64,000 nucleotides of DNA from Sulfitobacter sp. DFL-14 (lineage in GTDB: Bacteria > Pseudomonadota > Alphaproteobacteria > Rhodobacterales > Rhodobacteraceae). The DNA lies in assembly GCF_003335585.1 (NCBI RefSeq), contig NZ_QBFD01000015.1:1-64000 (forward strand), read 5' to 3'. Shown piece after piece: positions 9,060 to 17,658 of the stretch. Made by a program: the position numbers and the translations under genes. How positions within the stretch are numbered: position 1 is the stretch's first letter; each line of letters starts with the position of its first letter. The notes under the pieces are model-generated. The model was given only the letters and a program-made list of their open reading frames with translations. It was not told the origin of the DNA and made no database searches.

Positions 9060-9413
9060 TCAGCCGGCTTCGTCCAGCAGGGCCAGGACCTCGTCCTTGC
9101 CCTTGTGCTTTTCGCCCTTCAGACGCGCCACTTCACGCTCCAGCCTGCGCATCTCGCGCGCCTGTCTGGCAGCTTCGGCCCGCTCGCCGTATTCGCGGAT
9201 CCATTCCCAGACAAAGCCGACCAGCAGCCCCGCAAGGATGCTGCCGAGGATGACCAGGAACAGCGGCAGCCTGATCTGCGGCTTCACCGCAAACCAATGG
9301 GCGACTTCGCCCGGCAGCACCTTCAGTTCCACGATTTCCCGGTTGGCGAGCGCAACCGCGATCAGCGCGACGGCAAAGATCGCGATGCAGAAGTAGCGGA
9401 TGTAACGCATCAT
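9060..9413 (-). CDS. LapA (lipopolysaccharide assembly A)-domain membrane protein
   Basis: This 117-residue protein has two transmembrane helices (about residues 4-24 and 48-70) separated by a short loop containing [10 protein letters not shown]. It ends in a charged coiled-coil-like tail rich in Arg, Glu and Lys. This is the LapA/DUF1049 architecture. In E. coli LapA works with LapB in LPS assembly; in alphaproteobacteria its role is less certain. Its start codon overlaps the ihfB stop as ATGA, so translation is probably coupled. Confidence 0.82.
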   Translation of the reverse strand: MMRYIRYFCIAIFAVALIAVALANREIVELKVLPGEVAHWFAVKPQIRLPLFLVILGSILAGLLVGFVWEWIREYGERAEAARQAREMRRLEREVARLKGEKHKGKDEVLALLDEAG

Positions 9414-9694
9414 GCTTTCCCGTTCAGCCTGTCCCGGAGCAGCTTGCCGGTCTTGAAAAACGGCACATGTTTCTCTTCGACATGAACGGTTTCGCCGGTC
9501 CGGGGGTTCCGCCCCACCCTGGCATCACGCTTCTTGACAGAGAATGCGCCAAATCCGCGCAGCTCCACGCGATCCCCCTTGGACATGGCCCCGGTGATCT
9601 CGTCGAAGATGGTATTCACAATGCGTTCGACATCGCGCTGGTAGAGATGCGGGTTATCATCCGCAATCTTCTGGATCAGTTCAGACCGGATCAT
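9410..9694 (-). CDS. ihfB: integration host factor subunit beta
   Basis: The 94-residue DNA-bending protein starts [26 protein letters not shown]. The beta-arm contains [14 protein letters not shown], with the Pro that intercalates into DNA, and the body has the GAFSVKKR segment. It pairs with IhfA to bend DNA in replication, recombination and transcription. Length is exactly typical. The start at 9694 is chosen because the longer frame adds a Cys/Arg-rich non-homologous extension. It lies downstream of rpsA, which is the usual alphaproteobacterial order. Confidence 0.97.
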   Translation of the reverse strand: MIRSELIQKIADDNPHLYQRDVERIVNTIFDEITGAMSKGDRVELRGFGAFSVKKRDARVGRNPRTGETVHVEEKHVPFFKTGKLLRDRLNGKA

Positions 9695-9980
9695 CGCGAT
9701 ACCCCCCCAAGGTGCGTCTATTTTTTGCGTTCCATATGCCACTATAAAAAGAAACCCCGCCGCCGTGAAGCCGTGCTTGTGCCTGACTTCGACTTTTTCG
9801 GCGCGGAACCTCCTGTTTTTTTGGCTTTTTTGCATAACACCTGAGCTGCGGCGCCGCATCCGGGCGAAAAGCGGAAGCTCCCGCAGGCCGGGCGCCGCCG
9901 ATTCGTTCGGCATGTCACATGACATATCAGCGCCCTTTGATCGGCGCGGCAACCGCCGTTTCCGGGCAGCCGTGACAGGC
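9695..9980. other. rpsA-ihfB intergenic region
   Basis: About 290 bp between the rpsA terminator and ihfB. It contains T-rich runs (near 9720, 9816-9830) likely to belong to an ihfB promoter and leader on the minus strand. I see no gene or clear consensus promoter. Confidence 0.4.
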
Positions 9981-10010
9981 AAAAGGCCCCGCATGTCGCC
10001 ATGCGGGGCC
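9981..10010 (-). terminator. intrinsic terminator of rpsA
   Basis: A perfect 10-bp GC-rich stem (9985-9994 with 10001-10010, GGCCCCGCAT) lies 26 bp past the rpsA stop codon and is followed on the minus strand by TTTT. This would separate rpsA from ihfB transcription. Confidence 0.85.
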
Positions 10011-10036
10011 CTTTGATTTCGTCAAACGCGAGGCGT

Positions 10037-11716
10037 TTACTTGTCGTCGTCGCCTTTCAGCGCCGCGCCAAGGATATCGCCCAGCGATGCGCCGGAGTCG
10101 GAGGAACCGTATTGTTCGACGGCTTCCTTCTCTTCCGCGATTTCGCGTGCCTTGATCGACACGCCCAGGCGGTGTGCCTTGGTGTCGACATTGGTGATGC
10201 GCACGTCGACCTTGTCACCGACAGAGAAACGCTCGGGGCGCTGCTCGGCACGGTCACGGCTGAGGTCGGAGCGACGGATGAAGCTCTTCATGCCTTCGTA
10301 TTCGACCTCGATGCCGCCATCCTCGATGGAGGTCACGGTGACGGTCACGATGGAGCCACGCTTCACGCCGCCCACGGCTTCGGCGAACTTGTCACCGCCG
10401 ACACCCTTGATGGAGAGCGAGATGCGCTCCTTCTCGACGTCGACTTCGGAGACAACTGCCTGAACCATGTCGCCCTTGCGGTAGTCCTGAATGGCTTCTT
10501 CGCCACGCTGGTCCCAGCTGAGGTCGGAGAGGTGAACCATGCCGTCGATGTCGCCGGGCAGACCCACGAACAGACCGAATTCGGTGATGTTCTTGACTTC
10601 GCCTTCGACCTCGGTGCCCTCGGGATGCGTTTCCGCAAAGACTTCCCACGGGTTGCGCATGGTCTGCTTGAGGCCCAGGGACACGCGGCGCTTGGCACCG
10701 TCGATTTCCAGCACCATGACTTCGACTTCCTGAGAGGTCGAGACGATCTTGCCGGGGTGCACGTTCTTCTTGGTCCAGGACATTTCGGAGACGTGAACCA
10801 GACCTTCGACACCGGGCTCCAGCTCCACGAAGGCGCCGTAATCGGTGATGTTGGTCACGCGGCCTGTGTGCGAGGATTCCAGCGGGTACTTGGCGGCCAC
10901 CAGATCCCACGGATCTTCCTGCAGCTGCTTCATGCCGAGGCTGATGCGATGGGTTTCCTTGTTGATCTTGATCACCTGCACCTTGATCGTTTCGCCGATG
11001 GCGAGGATCTCGGAGGGGTGGTTCACGCGGCGCCATGCCATGTCGGTGACGTGCAGCAGCCCGTCAACACCGCCCAGATCAACAAATGCACCGTATTCGG
11101 TGATGTTCTTGACCACACCATCGACGTTCTGACCTTCGGTCAGGTTGCCGATGACTTCGGCGCGCTGTTCGGCACGGGATTCTTCGAGGATCGCACGACG
11201 CGACACCACGATGTTGCCCCGGCGACGGTCCATTTTCAGAACCTGGAACGGCTGCTTGAGACCCATCAGCGGGCCGGCATCGCGCACGGGGCGCACATCG
11301 ACCTGGGAACCGGGCAGGAAGGCCACGGCACCGCCGAGATCGACGGTGAAACCGCCCTTGACCCGGCCAAAGATCGCGCCTTCGACACGCTCTTCTGCGG
11401 CATAGGCTTTTTCCAGACGATCCCAGGCTTCCTCACGGCGCGCCATCTCGCGGGAGATGACAGCTTCGCCACGGGCGTTTTCGACCTGACGCAGGAAGAC
11501 TTCGACTTCGTCGCCGACTTCGATCTTGGGCGCTTCGCCCGGATCGGCAAATTCTTTCAGCTCGACGCGGCCTTCCATCTTGTAACCGACGTCGATGATG
11601 GCCTGACCGGCCTCGATGGCAATGACCTTGCCTTTGACAACAGACCCCTCTTCGGGGGTGTCCATCTCAAAGCTCTCCTCCAGGAGTGCTTCAAATTCGT
11701 CCATAGCATTTGACAT
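10037..11716 (-). CDS. rpsA: 30S ribosomal protein S1
   Basis: The 559-residue protein has six S1 (OB-fold) repeats. Most repeats show the signature G-x-V-x-N-I-T-[ED]-[YF]-G-A-F-V-[DE]-L, for example VKNITEYGAFVDLGG, VTNITDYGAFVELEPG and VKNITEFGLFVGLPG. S1 binds the mRNA leader and recruits it to the 30S subunit. The C-terminal tail is acidic (GDDDK). No strong Shine-Dalgarno lies at the usual distance (AAGGA sits too far upstream), as is common for rpsA, whose translation is autoregulated in other bacteria. The neighbouring cmk gene, usual upstream of rpsA, is missing here. Confidence 0.98.
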   Translation of the reverse strand: MSNAMDEFEALLEESFEMDTPEEGSVVKGKVIAIEAGQAIIDVGYKMEGRVELKEFADPGEAPKIEVGDEVEVFLRQVENARGEAVISREMARREEAWDRLEKAYAAEERVEGAIFGRVKGGFTVDLGGAVAFLPGSQVDVRPVRDAGPLMGLKQPFQVLKMDRRRGNIVVSRRAILEESRAEQRAEVIGNLTEGQNVDGVVKNITEYGAFVDLGGVDGLLHVTDMAWRRVNHPSEILAIGETIKVQVIKINKETHRISLGMKQLQEDPWDLVAAKYPLESSHTGRVTNITDYGAFVELEPGVEGLVHVSEMSWTKKNVHPGKIVSTSQEVEVMVLEIDGAKRRVSLGLKQTMRNPWEVFAETHPEGTEVEGEVKNITEFGLFVGLPGDIDGMVHLSDLSWDQRGEEAIQDYRKGDMVQAVVSEVDVEKERISLSIKGVGGDKFAEAVGGVKRGSIVTVTVTSIEDGGIEVEYEGMKSFIRRSDLSRDRAEQRPERFSVGDKVDVRITNVDTKAHRLGVSIKAREIAEEKEAVEQYGSSDSGASLGDILGAALKGDDDK

Positions 11717-11889
11717 GTAGCTTTACGTTTCCTTTTAAGATGTATCTGGCCGTGCGGTTGTCTCCGCCGGTCTTGGGTGTGAATTGGACCTCGGGCCGAT
11801 CCGGCAGACGCAAAAGAAATAGGGCCGGATGGTTCCGACCCTGCCTCAGTACTGCGTCCGGTGCTGTAATCGCCCCTTAGACAGCCGCG

Positions 11890-11918
11890 CATATAGGTTA
11901 TTTGAGGCGCGCGCGCAA
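11890..11918 (-). promoter_or_regulatory. putative sigma-70 promoter of rpsA
   Basis: On the minus strand, TTGCGC (11913-11918) is followed after 17 bp by TATATG (11890-11895), about 175 bp upstream of the rpsA start. Spacing and position fit a housekeeping promoter with a long leader, but the -35 box is only partly consensus. Confidence 0.5.
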
Positions 11919-11965
11919 GAGCCTCAAATCGCGGATGTTCACGGCAGGCAGTTCCGCGCGGGGTC

Positions 11966-11994
11966 GGAACGCCCGGTATCAGGCCGGGCGTTCC
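11966..11994. terminator. stem-loop between the PepSY remnant and rpsA
   Basis: A perfect 11-bp inverted repeat (GGAACGCCCGG / CCGGGCGTTCC) with a 7-nt loop sits 8 bp past the stop of the PepSY-domain frame. There is no clear U-run on either strand. Confidence 0.5.
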
Positions 11995-12001
11995 TGTTGC
12001 T

Positions 12002-12646
12002 TCATGCCAGACGGGCGCGGCGGCGGCGTGTCAGGTGCAGCGCGATCTCGACCGCCGCGATGACCAGCATCGACAGGCCCACCAGCGGAAAGAACACTCC
12101 GGCCAGTACCGCAAGCACCAGCAACATGCGCGGCATGCGCCAGTCCGTGGGCATCGCGGGGGTGCCGATGGCCCCGGCCGGGCGGCGTTTCCACCACATG
12201 GTCGCCGCCGAAACCGCCAGCATGATCATCCCCAGACAGGCCAGCAGCAGCACGATCTGGTTGGCCAGCCCCCAGGCCTGCCCCATGTGGATGCTGACCC
12301 CCCATTCGGCAGCCCAGCCCAGACCACCAAGGTCGGACAGGCCCGCGTCATAGAGAACCGCACCGGTATATTGATCCAGGTGGATCACCCGTTCCTGGCT
12401 GATGTCGTCGGGATAGACCGAAGCCGTAAACACACCCTCCGGCCCGCCGGGCATGTTCAGCGCATATCCGGGCGCAATGCCAAGCCCCTCGACCGTTGCG
12501 ACCACCTGATCCAGCCCCGCCGGAACCCCGTCCGAGGCCCCTGAAACCGGCATCGGCTGCTTTTCCATGATCCAGGGCGCGCGGTCGATCGCATCGCCCA
12601 GCGGCACCGTGGAAACCGGCAGTTTGGACCAGTAGCCATCAGGCAT
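12002..12646 (-). pseudogene. PepSY-associated transmembrane protein, C-terminal remnant
   Basis: The 214 residues match the C-terminal half of the PepSY-TM family (iron/siderophore-linked membrane proteins, normally about 400-500 residues). They include a PepSY-like domain (PAGLDQVVATVEGLG to VYPDDISQERVIHLDQYTGAVLYD), the helix segment ISIHMGQ-type (here VSIHMGQAWGLANQ), WWKRRPAG, and two closing membrane helices. The N-terminal membrane helix and first PepSY domain are missing, and upstream codons in this frame show no family character. A repeat copy lies about 160 bp upstream. I read it as 5'-truncated, probably by a rearrangement; a short functional protein is possible. Confidence 0.6.
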
Positions 12647-13037
12647 GCCCAGCCCTGCGGCAAATCTGCGACAAAATTGCCGTAGTTGCCCCGGGGGCCG
12701 GGGAGCAGCGCAGGCTCAGGCCTAACAGGCCGCTGAAAAATGCCGGGCATTGCCGTTGGGCAGAGAAATTGTTCCTTGCACAGGCAGTTGTTCGGATCAC
12801 AGAGGGCCGCGCCCGATCCTGGGAGGGCGCGTTCCAGACGTTTTAATAAGGCATAGCGCCTGAAATACTATGTATTATCAATGCATTGCGTGACATTTCA
12901 AAAGCGCCCTCCCGTGGGGAGGGTCGGGCGCGGCCCGGGCTTTCAGCCCGCGCCAAGGGGTGTAGCGGCCGCATCGGCGCACAATTTACCGGTTGCGGCT
13001 TGGCAAACCGCAAACAGACTCGTTTTTCAGCAGCTGG
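12647..13037. other. gene-free interval between RTX gene and PepSY remnant
   Basis: This 391-bp gap contains repeat B copy 2 (12803-12939), a local GC inverted repeat right after it (GGCCCGGGC ... GCCCGCGCC), and no credible gene. The segment 12650-12760 gives no family match in any frame that I can recognise. Confidence 0.5.
12803..12939. repeat. dispersed repeat family B, copy 2
   Basis: Arms 12803-12836 (AGGGCCGCGCCCGATCC, then GGGAGGGCGCGTTCCA) and 12904-12939 are inverted copies. They enclose about 65 bp of A+T-rich DNA that has no match in copy 1. The conserved arms and variable centre suggest either a mobile element or a structured RNA whose loop drifts. Confidence 0.65.
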
Positions 13038-14576
13038 TTAAAAGATAAAGTCCCCGGCATCGAGGTCAGCCAAGGCCACCGAAAGCAGGGTGATCTGCTG
13101 TGCGGCGCTGGCGGTGATCACGACGTTGTTGCCCTGTTGCACCATATGGTTGCCCGACAGATCGGCGAAATCGGTAATCTCCGACACCCCGGACAGGTCG
13201 ATGATTTCAAAAGGATTGGTGGCTTCAAAATCCTCCACCGTGTCGTTGCCGTCGCCATCCACGAAGACAAAGCAATCGGCGTTGAAATTGCCGGTCAGCA
13301 GGTCGTTTCCCTGCCCGCCCCGCAGGGTGTCAAAGCCTGATCCGCCAAGAATGCGGTCGTCTCCGGCGCCGCCCTCAAGGGTGTCATTGCCCTGATCGCC
13401 GAACAGGGTGTCATTGCCCTCGCCGCCCCGGATGTGGTCGCTGTCGTCGCCGCCGCTGAGCCGGTCCGCCCCGGCATCGCCCCAGAGCTGATCCAGCCCC
13501 ACGCCGCCCCAGATCGTATCGTCGCCACTGCCGCCAAACAGGCTGTCGGCATTGGTGCCGCCTTCGATACTGTCGTTGCCAGCGCCGCCATAGATCGTGT
13601 CGAAGCCGCCCCAGCCTTCGAGAAAGTCGTTGCCGCTGCCGCCATCGAGGAAATCATTGCCGATCCCGGCGCGCAGCACATCGTCATCGTCGCCGCCCCA
13701 GAGGTGATCGTCGCCGTCCTCGCCAAAGAGCAGATCGGCATCCAGCCCCCCGGCGATGCTGTCATTGCCGGTGCCGCCAAAGATCGTGTCGTCGCCGGTG
13801 GCACCGTCCACCACGTCATCGCCGCCGTTGGCATAGATGACCTCATAGGCGCCGGTCCCGGCGTGGGCGACACCCTGCACATTCCCGCGGATGTATTCGG
13901 AGGTTTCGAACCCGCTGAAGCCGTCATCGCTGTGGACCACGTTCCTGATCCGCAGGTGCTGGCTTTCGTAATGGTCGAAGGGCACGAAATTGACCTCGTT
14001 GTGATAGGCCACCTCGGTCAGCTCTTCTGCGGTCGGAACGTTGATGAAATGCAGCTCGTCGCCCCCGTGGCGCGACCCGTCCAGCGCGTAAAAGACATTG
14101 TCGCCGATCTGCAGGAACTGCTGCGGGCCCAGTCCCAGTTCCGCGGCGCTATGTTCCTCGCCATAGGAGGTGAAGGACACGATGCGCACAAGGACGCTGG
14201 TGCCGTCAGCAATCCTGACACTTGCCGGCAGGGCGTTCAGGTCGATCGGAAACCCTTCGATCATGATGACATCCCGCGTCGGTTCAAAGTCGTTGATCCG
14301 CCCCACCACCGGCGCGTTCACCAGATGGATGTTGGTGAAGTTGAAGATGTCGGCCCCTTCGCCGCCGTAGACGTGATGGCCCTGACGCCCGAAGTCGTTG
14401 CGCAGGTCAAGGTTGAACAGATCATCCCCGATATCGCCCCTGAGATGTATCTGGCCAATATCGGACACCGCCGCCGTCAGCGTGTCATCGCCCTGCCCGC
14501 CGTCGAGACTTTGCATGCCGATTCCACTGATGGAAAGCGAATAGCCCGCTGAGCGGACGTCTGTGAAAGGCGGCAT
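13038..14576 (-). CDS. RTX-type calcium-binding repeat protein
   Basis: The 512-residue acidic protein has, from about residue 250 to 450, more than ten nonapeptide repeats of the GGxGNDxLxG type (for example GGTGNDSIAGG, GGSGNDFLEG, GGAGDDRILGG) that fold as a calcium-filled beta-roll. The N-terminal half has a few degenerate repeats (DGGQGDDTL, YGGEGADIF) and no recognisable enzyme domain. It lacks a Sec signal, and the C-terminal region (VSEITDFADL onward) is compatible with type I secretion. No ABC/HlyD secretion genes adjoin. It is likely exported or surface-attached; function unknown. Confidence 0.88.
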   Translation of the reverse strand: MPPFTDVRSAGYSLSISGIGMQSLDGGQGDDTLTAAVSDIGQIHLRGDIGDDLFNLDLRNDFGRQGHHVYGGEGADIFNFTNIHLVNAPVVGRINDFEPTRDVIMIEGFPIDLNALPASVRIADGTSVLVRIVSFTSYGEEHSAAELGLGPQQFLQIGDNVFYALDGSRHGGDELHFINVPTAEELTEVAYHNEVNFVPFDHYESQHLRIRNVVHSDDGFSGFETSEYIRGNVQGVAHAGTGAYEVIYANGGDDVVDGATGDDTIFGGTGNDSIAGGLDADLLFGEDGDDHLWGGDDDDVLRAGIGNDFLDGGSGNDFLEGWGGFDTIYGGAGNDSIEGGTNADSLFGGSGDDTIWGGVGLDQLWGDAGADRLSGGDDSDHIRGGEGNDTLFGDQGNDTLEGGAGDDRILGGSGFDTLRGGQGNDLLTGNFNADCFVFVDGDGNDTVEDFEATNPFEIIDLSGVSEITDFADLSGNHMVQQGNNVVITASAAQQITLLSVALADLDAGDFIF

Positions 14577-14772
14577 CTATAGGGCTCCCGACCGTGTAGA
14601 GAGCGCAATGATAGGGAGGCGATCAGGGGGAGCGCAACGGATCAGGTGCAGGAATCCAGAAACTAACTGTTTCCGCTAAGTGTCAGGCGCAGGCTTTGTG
14701 GTCTGCGCTACGCCCGGAGAGTGACAGGCATGCCGACCGGAGTCGGCTGCCTGCCCCTGCCTTCAGACCGCC

Positions 14773-15168
14773 TCAGGCACAGGCGGTTGCCTCGATCTCG
14801 AACAGCAGACCGGGTATCGCCAGACGGGTGACGCCAAGCAGGGTCATCGGCGGGGCACATTGGGCGGCGCCGAAGCGCATGCCCAGCAGATCGAAATGCT
14901 TCAGCGCCTCATCCACATCGGTGGCGTAGATGGCCAGTCGCGTGACATGACCAAGCTCCATGCCTGCGCTGGACAGAACTGCTTGCAGATTGTCCAGCGC
15001 CAGACCGATCTGGCCGCGCATGTCGCCCGGATGCCGGGGATTGCCTTGTGCATCCACGGCGGTCTGGCCGGCGCAGATCAGCTGGCGCGATGCGCCTTCG
15101 ATGATTTCGGCCTGATTATAGCCCAGTTTCAGGGACCAGTCCCAGGGGTTCACGGCGGTACGTTGCAT
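14773..15168 (-). CDS. RidA/YjgF-family protein
   Basis: The 131-residue protein fits the RidA fold by length and by segments such as LICAGQTAVDAQGNPRHPGD, the AGMELGHVTRLAIYATDVD stretch and the end PGLLFEIEATACA. Classical RidA proteins hydrolyse reactive enamine/imine intermediates as cytosolic trimers. This one belongs to a looser subgroup: the usual IRVA-type ending is replaced by ARLAIPGLLFEIEA, so imine deaminase activity is not certain. It is transcribed away from the WYL regulator across a short region containing a palindromic operator. Confidence 0.82.
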   Translation of the reverse strand: MQRTAVNPWDWSLKLGYNQAEIIEGASRQLICAGQTAVDAQGNPRHPGDMRGQIGLALDNLQAVLSSAGMELGHVTRLAIYATDVDEALKHFDLLGMRFGAAQCAPPMTLLGVTRLAIPGLLFEIEATACA

Positions 15169-15214
15169 GTCGGTTTCTCCGGTTTGATGTCACTGGAGAC
15201 TCCCTATGCTCAAA

Positions 15215-15235
15215 TGGTGCCAAATTTTGTCACCA
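15215..15235. promoter_or_regulatory. palindromic operator between ridA-like and WYL genes
   Basis: TGGTGcCAAATTTTGtCACCA is a 21-bp palindrome with one mismatched pair. It lies in the 86-bp divergent gap, 20 bp from the regulator start and 47 bp from the RidA start. It is well placed to be bound by the adjacent regulator and to control both genes. Confidence 0.65.
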
Positions 15236-15254
15236 AATGTGCTAGGCTCGGGGA

Positions 15255-15974
15255 ATGGATATTCGCAGCCGTCATGACGCCATCATTCGCAGCCTTCGCC
15301 GCAGGGGGACCGCGACGGTCGACCATCTGGCCGCAGAGGCCGGCGTTTCGCGCCGCACGGTGCTGCGCGACATCGGTGCCCTGCGCGATCAGGGGTTTGT
15401 CATAGATTCGGAACCGGGGCGCGGCGGCGGTCTGCAGCTTGATCCGCAATCCATGCAGACAACGGCGCGGCTGGCGGTGACGGAGGTTTTTGCGCTGCTG
15501 ATCAGCGTGGCGACGATGCGGGCGGCGGGGCATCTGCCCTTTTCCGATCTGGCCGATGCGGGGCTGGCAAAGATCGAAAGGACCCTGCCCGGCGACAAGC
15601 TGCGCGACCTGCGCCGTTTTCTGGACTGCCTGCATGTGGGCAAGCTGTCCCCGTTGCAGGACCTGTCGGACATGGGCAAGATCGACCCGGCATTGCTGCC
15701 CGCCTTTGAAACCGCATTCCTGCAGCGCCGCCATCTGCGGTTCGACTACCGCGATGCAAGGGGAATTGAGACACGACGCGAGGTCGAACCGCAGGCGATG
15801 CTGATCCTGCCGCCGCTGTGGTATCTGGTGTCATGGGATCCCGCACGGGGCGATTTCCGGCATTTCCGGATGGATCGCATCACGGGGCCCGTGCTGGTCG
15901 AAGGGACAGCGTTTCGCCAGCGGCATGTGCCGTTCGAGGAGGATGTCTGCCCATACAGCGCATTGATGCGGTGA
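15255..15974 (+). CDS. YafY-type transcriptional regulator (HTH_11 + WYL)
   Basis: The 239-residue protein has an N-terminal winged helix (residues 1-60; HDAIIRSLRRRGTATVDHLA, then SRRTVLRDIGALRDQG, the recognition helix) and a C-terminal WYL ligand-binding domain (about 140-225; RFDYRDARG, LPPLWYLVSWDPARGDFRHFRMDRI). WYL regulators sense small molecules or nucleic-acid fragments. Its divergence from the RidA-like gene and the shared palindrome suggest it controls that gene and itself. It could be activator or repressor. Confidence 0.87.
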   Translation: MDIRSRHDAIIRSLRRRGTATVDHLAAEAGVSRRTVLRDIGALRDQGFVIDSEPGRGGGLQLDPQSMQTTARLAVTEVFALLISVATMRAAGHLPFSDLADAGLAKIERTLPGDKLRDLRRFLDCLHVGKLSPLQDLSDMGKIDPALLPAFETAFLQRRHLRFDYRDARGIETRREVEPQAMLILPPLWYLVSWDPARGDFRHFRMDRITGPVLVEGTAFRQRHVPFEEDVCPYSALMR

Positions 15975-15997
15975 GGTTGGTCCGCCGGCCCGCCCGA

Positions 15998-16783
15998 TCA
16001 GCTGAGCGTCAGCGCCGCGGTGCCGAGCCGGGACATGTGGACTTCGATCCGGCCCTTGCCCTTGTGATACCAGATCGGGCTGTGGGTACCGCAGAACACG
16101 ACCTGGCCCGCCTCAAGCGCAAAGCCGCGCGCGGCCAGGTGGTTGGCGATCCAGGTCACCGCATCCAGCGGGTCCTGCGGGGCGGCGCCGGTGACGTCAT
16201 GCACGATCTCACCGTCGATGTGCAGGGTGGTTTGCAGGTCACCGACGTTCAGGTCTTCGGGCGCGATGCCCGGTCCGCCGACCACCGCGCCGACATTGGA
16301 GATGTTCTGGGCAATGGCGTCGGGGATATGGGTGTTGGGCATATCGATGTGCCGCAGGTCCAGAAGCTCGATCCCCGGCACGAAGCGGTCGATGGCGCCC
16401 ATGACCTGCGCGCGGGTGAAGGGGGTGTCTTGCGGGCTGAGCCCCGTCTTCATCACGGCGACGATCTCTGGCTCAATGGCGAAATCGGTGTAATCGGCCA
16501 CATGCAAGGATGCCTCGCCATCTATGCGCTGGCTGGCGAAAATGCGGCCGGTTGCAGGTTCGCTCAGCTTGAAACGTGCCATCAGCTGCTGCGAATTCGC
16601 GGCGATCTTCCAGCCCGCAACCGGGCCGCGCACCGCGGGGTCGGACAGGGCTGCGGTCAGCGCGTCCTGAATGGCATAGGCCTGTGCCAGGCTGCGCGGC
16701 GGGTCCTCGGCATAGGGGTCAAAGGCATTGCCCTTCTGCACATCGTCGAAAATCTTCTGCGTCAGCGTCCGGAGCTCCGTCAT
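15998..16783 (-). CDS. 2-keto-4-pentenoate hydratase / 2-oxohepta-3-ene-1,7-dioate hydratase-family protein (MhpD-like)
   Basis: The 261-residue protein belongs to the small hydratases of the fumarylacetoacetate-hydrolase fold. The metal- and substrate-binding elements are recognisable: AGWKIAA near residue 60, IEPEIVAVM with paired glutamates, and GIELLDLRH. The family adds water to 2-keto-4-enoic acids in meta-cleavage pathways, but here no ring-cleavage genes are present. The gene is downstream of a Hyi-like isomerase with an ATGA overlap and divergent from an IlvD-like dehydratase, so a 2-keto-3-deoxy-acid (de)hydration step in sugar-acid catabolism is more likely. The start at 16783 follows AAAGGA; an in-frame upstream ATG exists at 16813. 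Confidence 0.78.
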   Translation of the reverse strand: MTELRTLTQKIFDDVQKGNAFDPYAEDPPRSLAQAYAIQDALTAALSDPAVRGPVAGWKIAANSQQLMARFKLSEPATGRIFASQRIDGEASLHVADYTDFAIEPEIVAVMKTGLSPQDTPFTRAQVMGAIDRFVPGIELLDLRHIDMPNTHIPDAIAQNISNVGAVVGGPGIAPEDLNVGDLQTTLHIDGEIVHDVTGAAPQDPLDAVTWIANHLAARGFALEAGQVVFCGTHSPIWYHKGKGRIEVHMSRLGTAALTLS

Positions 16784-17559
16784 GCCATCATCCTTTTGAA
16801 ATCCGTGATCCATTCAAGCGCGTCGCCGGTGTTTTCCAGGGGCCGGTACTCGGCAGAGATTTCTGCATCGTAGCCGGTGTCGCGCAGGGCCGCCAAGGCG
16901 GCGGGAAAGTCGATCATGCCGGTGCCGGGTTCATGGCGGCCCGGCGTGTCGGCGAATTGCACATGGCCGATCCGCGCGCCTGCGCGGCGGATGGCGGCAG
17001 GCAGGTCCGGTTCGGTGATGGCCATATGGTAAAGGTCGAACTGCAGCGCCAGATTGGGGTGGTCAATCTCCTCCAGCAGGTTCAGCGCAGGGTCGAGCCC
17101 GGAGAGGAAGAACCCCGGCACATCATCGCGGTTCACCGGTTCGACCATGACCTGCACGCCGATTTCGGCCATGACATCTGCGGTATGGACAAGATTGGCC
17201 TTTAACACCGCCAGACATTCCGCAGGGGAGGCGCCCTCGGGTGGCCTGCCGGAGAGCACATTGACCTTGCGCACGCCCAGCGCTGCGGCCTGCCCGGCGC
17301 AGGTGGCGACGGCGGCGCGGAAGGCGTCCTGTTCACCGGGCAATGCGGCAAGGCCGACGGCATCACCCGGTCCGCGCGGCACGTTGATCAGGGTGATGGG
17401 CATGGCCAGCGCCTGAGAGGCCTCTTTCAGGGGGGCGGTTTCAGACGCTTCAGGGAACTGGATTTCGACGCCCTGAAACCCGGCGTCCCGCGCGGCGCGC
17501 AGCCTTTCGATCAGTGGAACTTCGCAAAACATCATCGAGATGTTGGTTATCAGCTTCAT
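16780..17559 (-). CDS. hydroxypyruvate isomerase-family TIM-barrel protein
   Basis: The 259-residue AP-endonuclease-2-type barrel has the Hyi/OtnI layout: start LITNISMMFCEVPLIERL, GFQGVEIQFP, VEPVNRDDVPGFFL (first catalytic Glu), LQFDLYHM (metal Asp and His), HVQFADTPGRHEPGTG and ISAEYRP (second catalytic Glu). It interconverts hydroxypyruvate and tartronate semialdehyde, or 2-oxo-tetronates, in related pathways. Start at 17559; a longer frame to 17832 overlaps the divergent dehydratase gene and is not credible. Stop overlaps the downstream hydratase start. Confidence 0.85.
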   Translation of the reverse strand: MKLITNISMMFCEVPLIERLRAARDAGFQGVEIQFPEASETAPLKEASQALAMPITLINVPRGPGDAVGLAALPGEQDAFRAAVATCAGQAAALGVRKVNVLSGRPPEGASPAECLAVLKANLVHTADVMAEIGVQVMVEPVNRDDVPGFFLSGLDPALNLLEEIDHPNLALQFDLYHMAITEPDLPAAIRRAGARIGHVQFADTPGRHEPGTGMIDFPAALAALRDTGYDAEISAEYRPLENTGDALEWITDFKRMMA

Positions 17560-17658
17560 GTGCACCGCCCTGGATTCATTGTTGACAGAAAACGGGATTC
17601 GGTGGTTTGGTTCAAGCATAAACCTTCTTTCATGAAACTTTCTTTGGAGGCGGCAACC

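Noticed and set aside
10001-11713. 570-codon plus-strand open frame opposite rpsA
   Set aside because: Mirror of the six S1 repeats; the apparent repeats in its translation are the complement of the S1 repeats.
12650-12770. insertion-sequence end beside the PepSY remnant
   Set aside because: No transposase frame or target duplication can be identified; only a family B repeat is seen nearby.
13290-13840. direct DNA repeats as a CRISPR or satellite
   Set aside because: They encode the GGxGNDxLxG nonapeptides of the RTX protein, which explains the periodicity.
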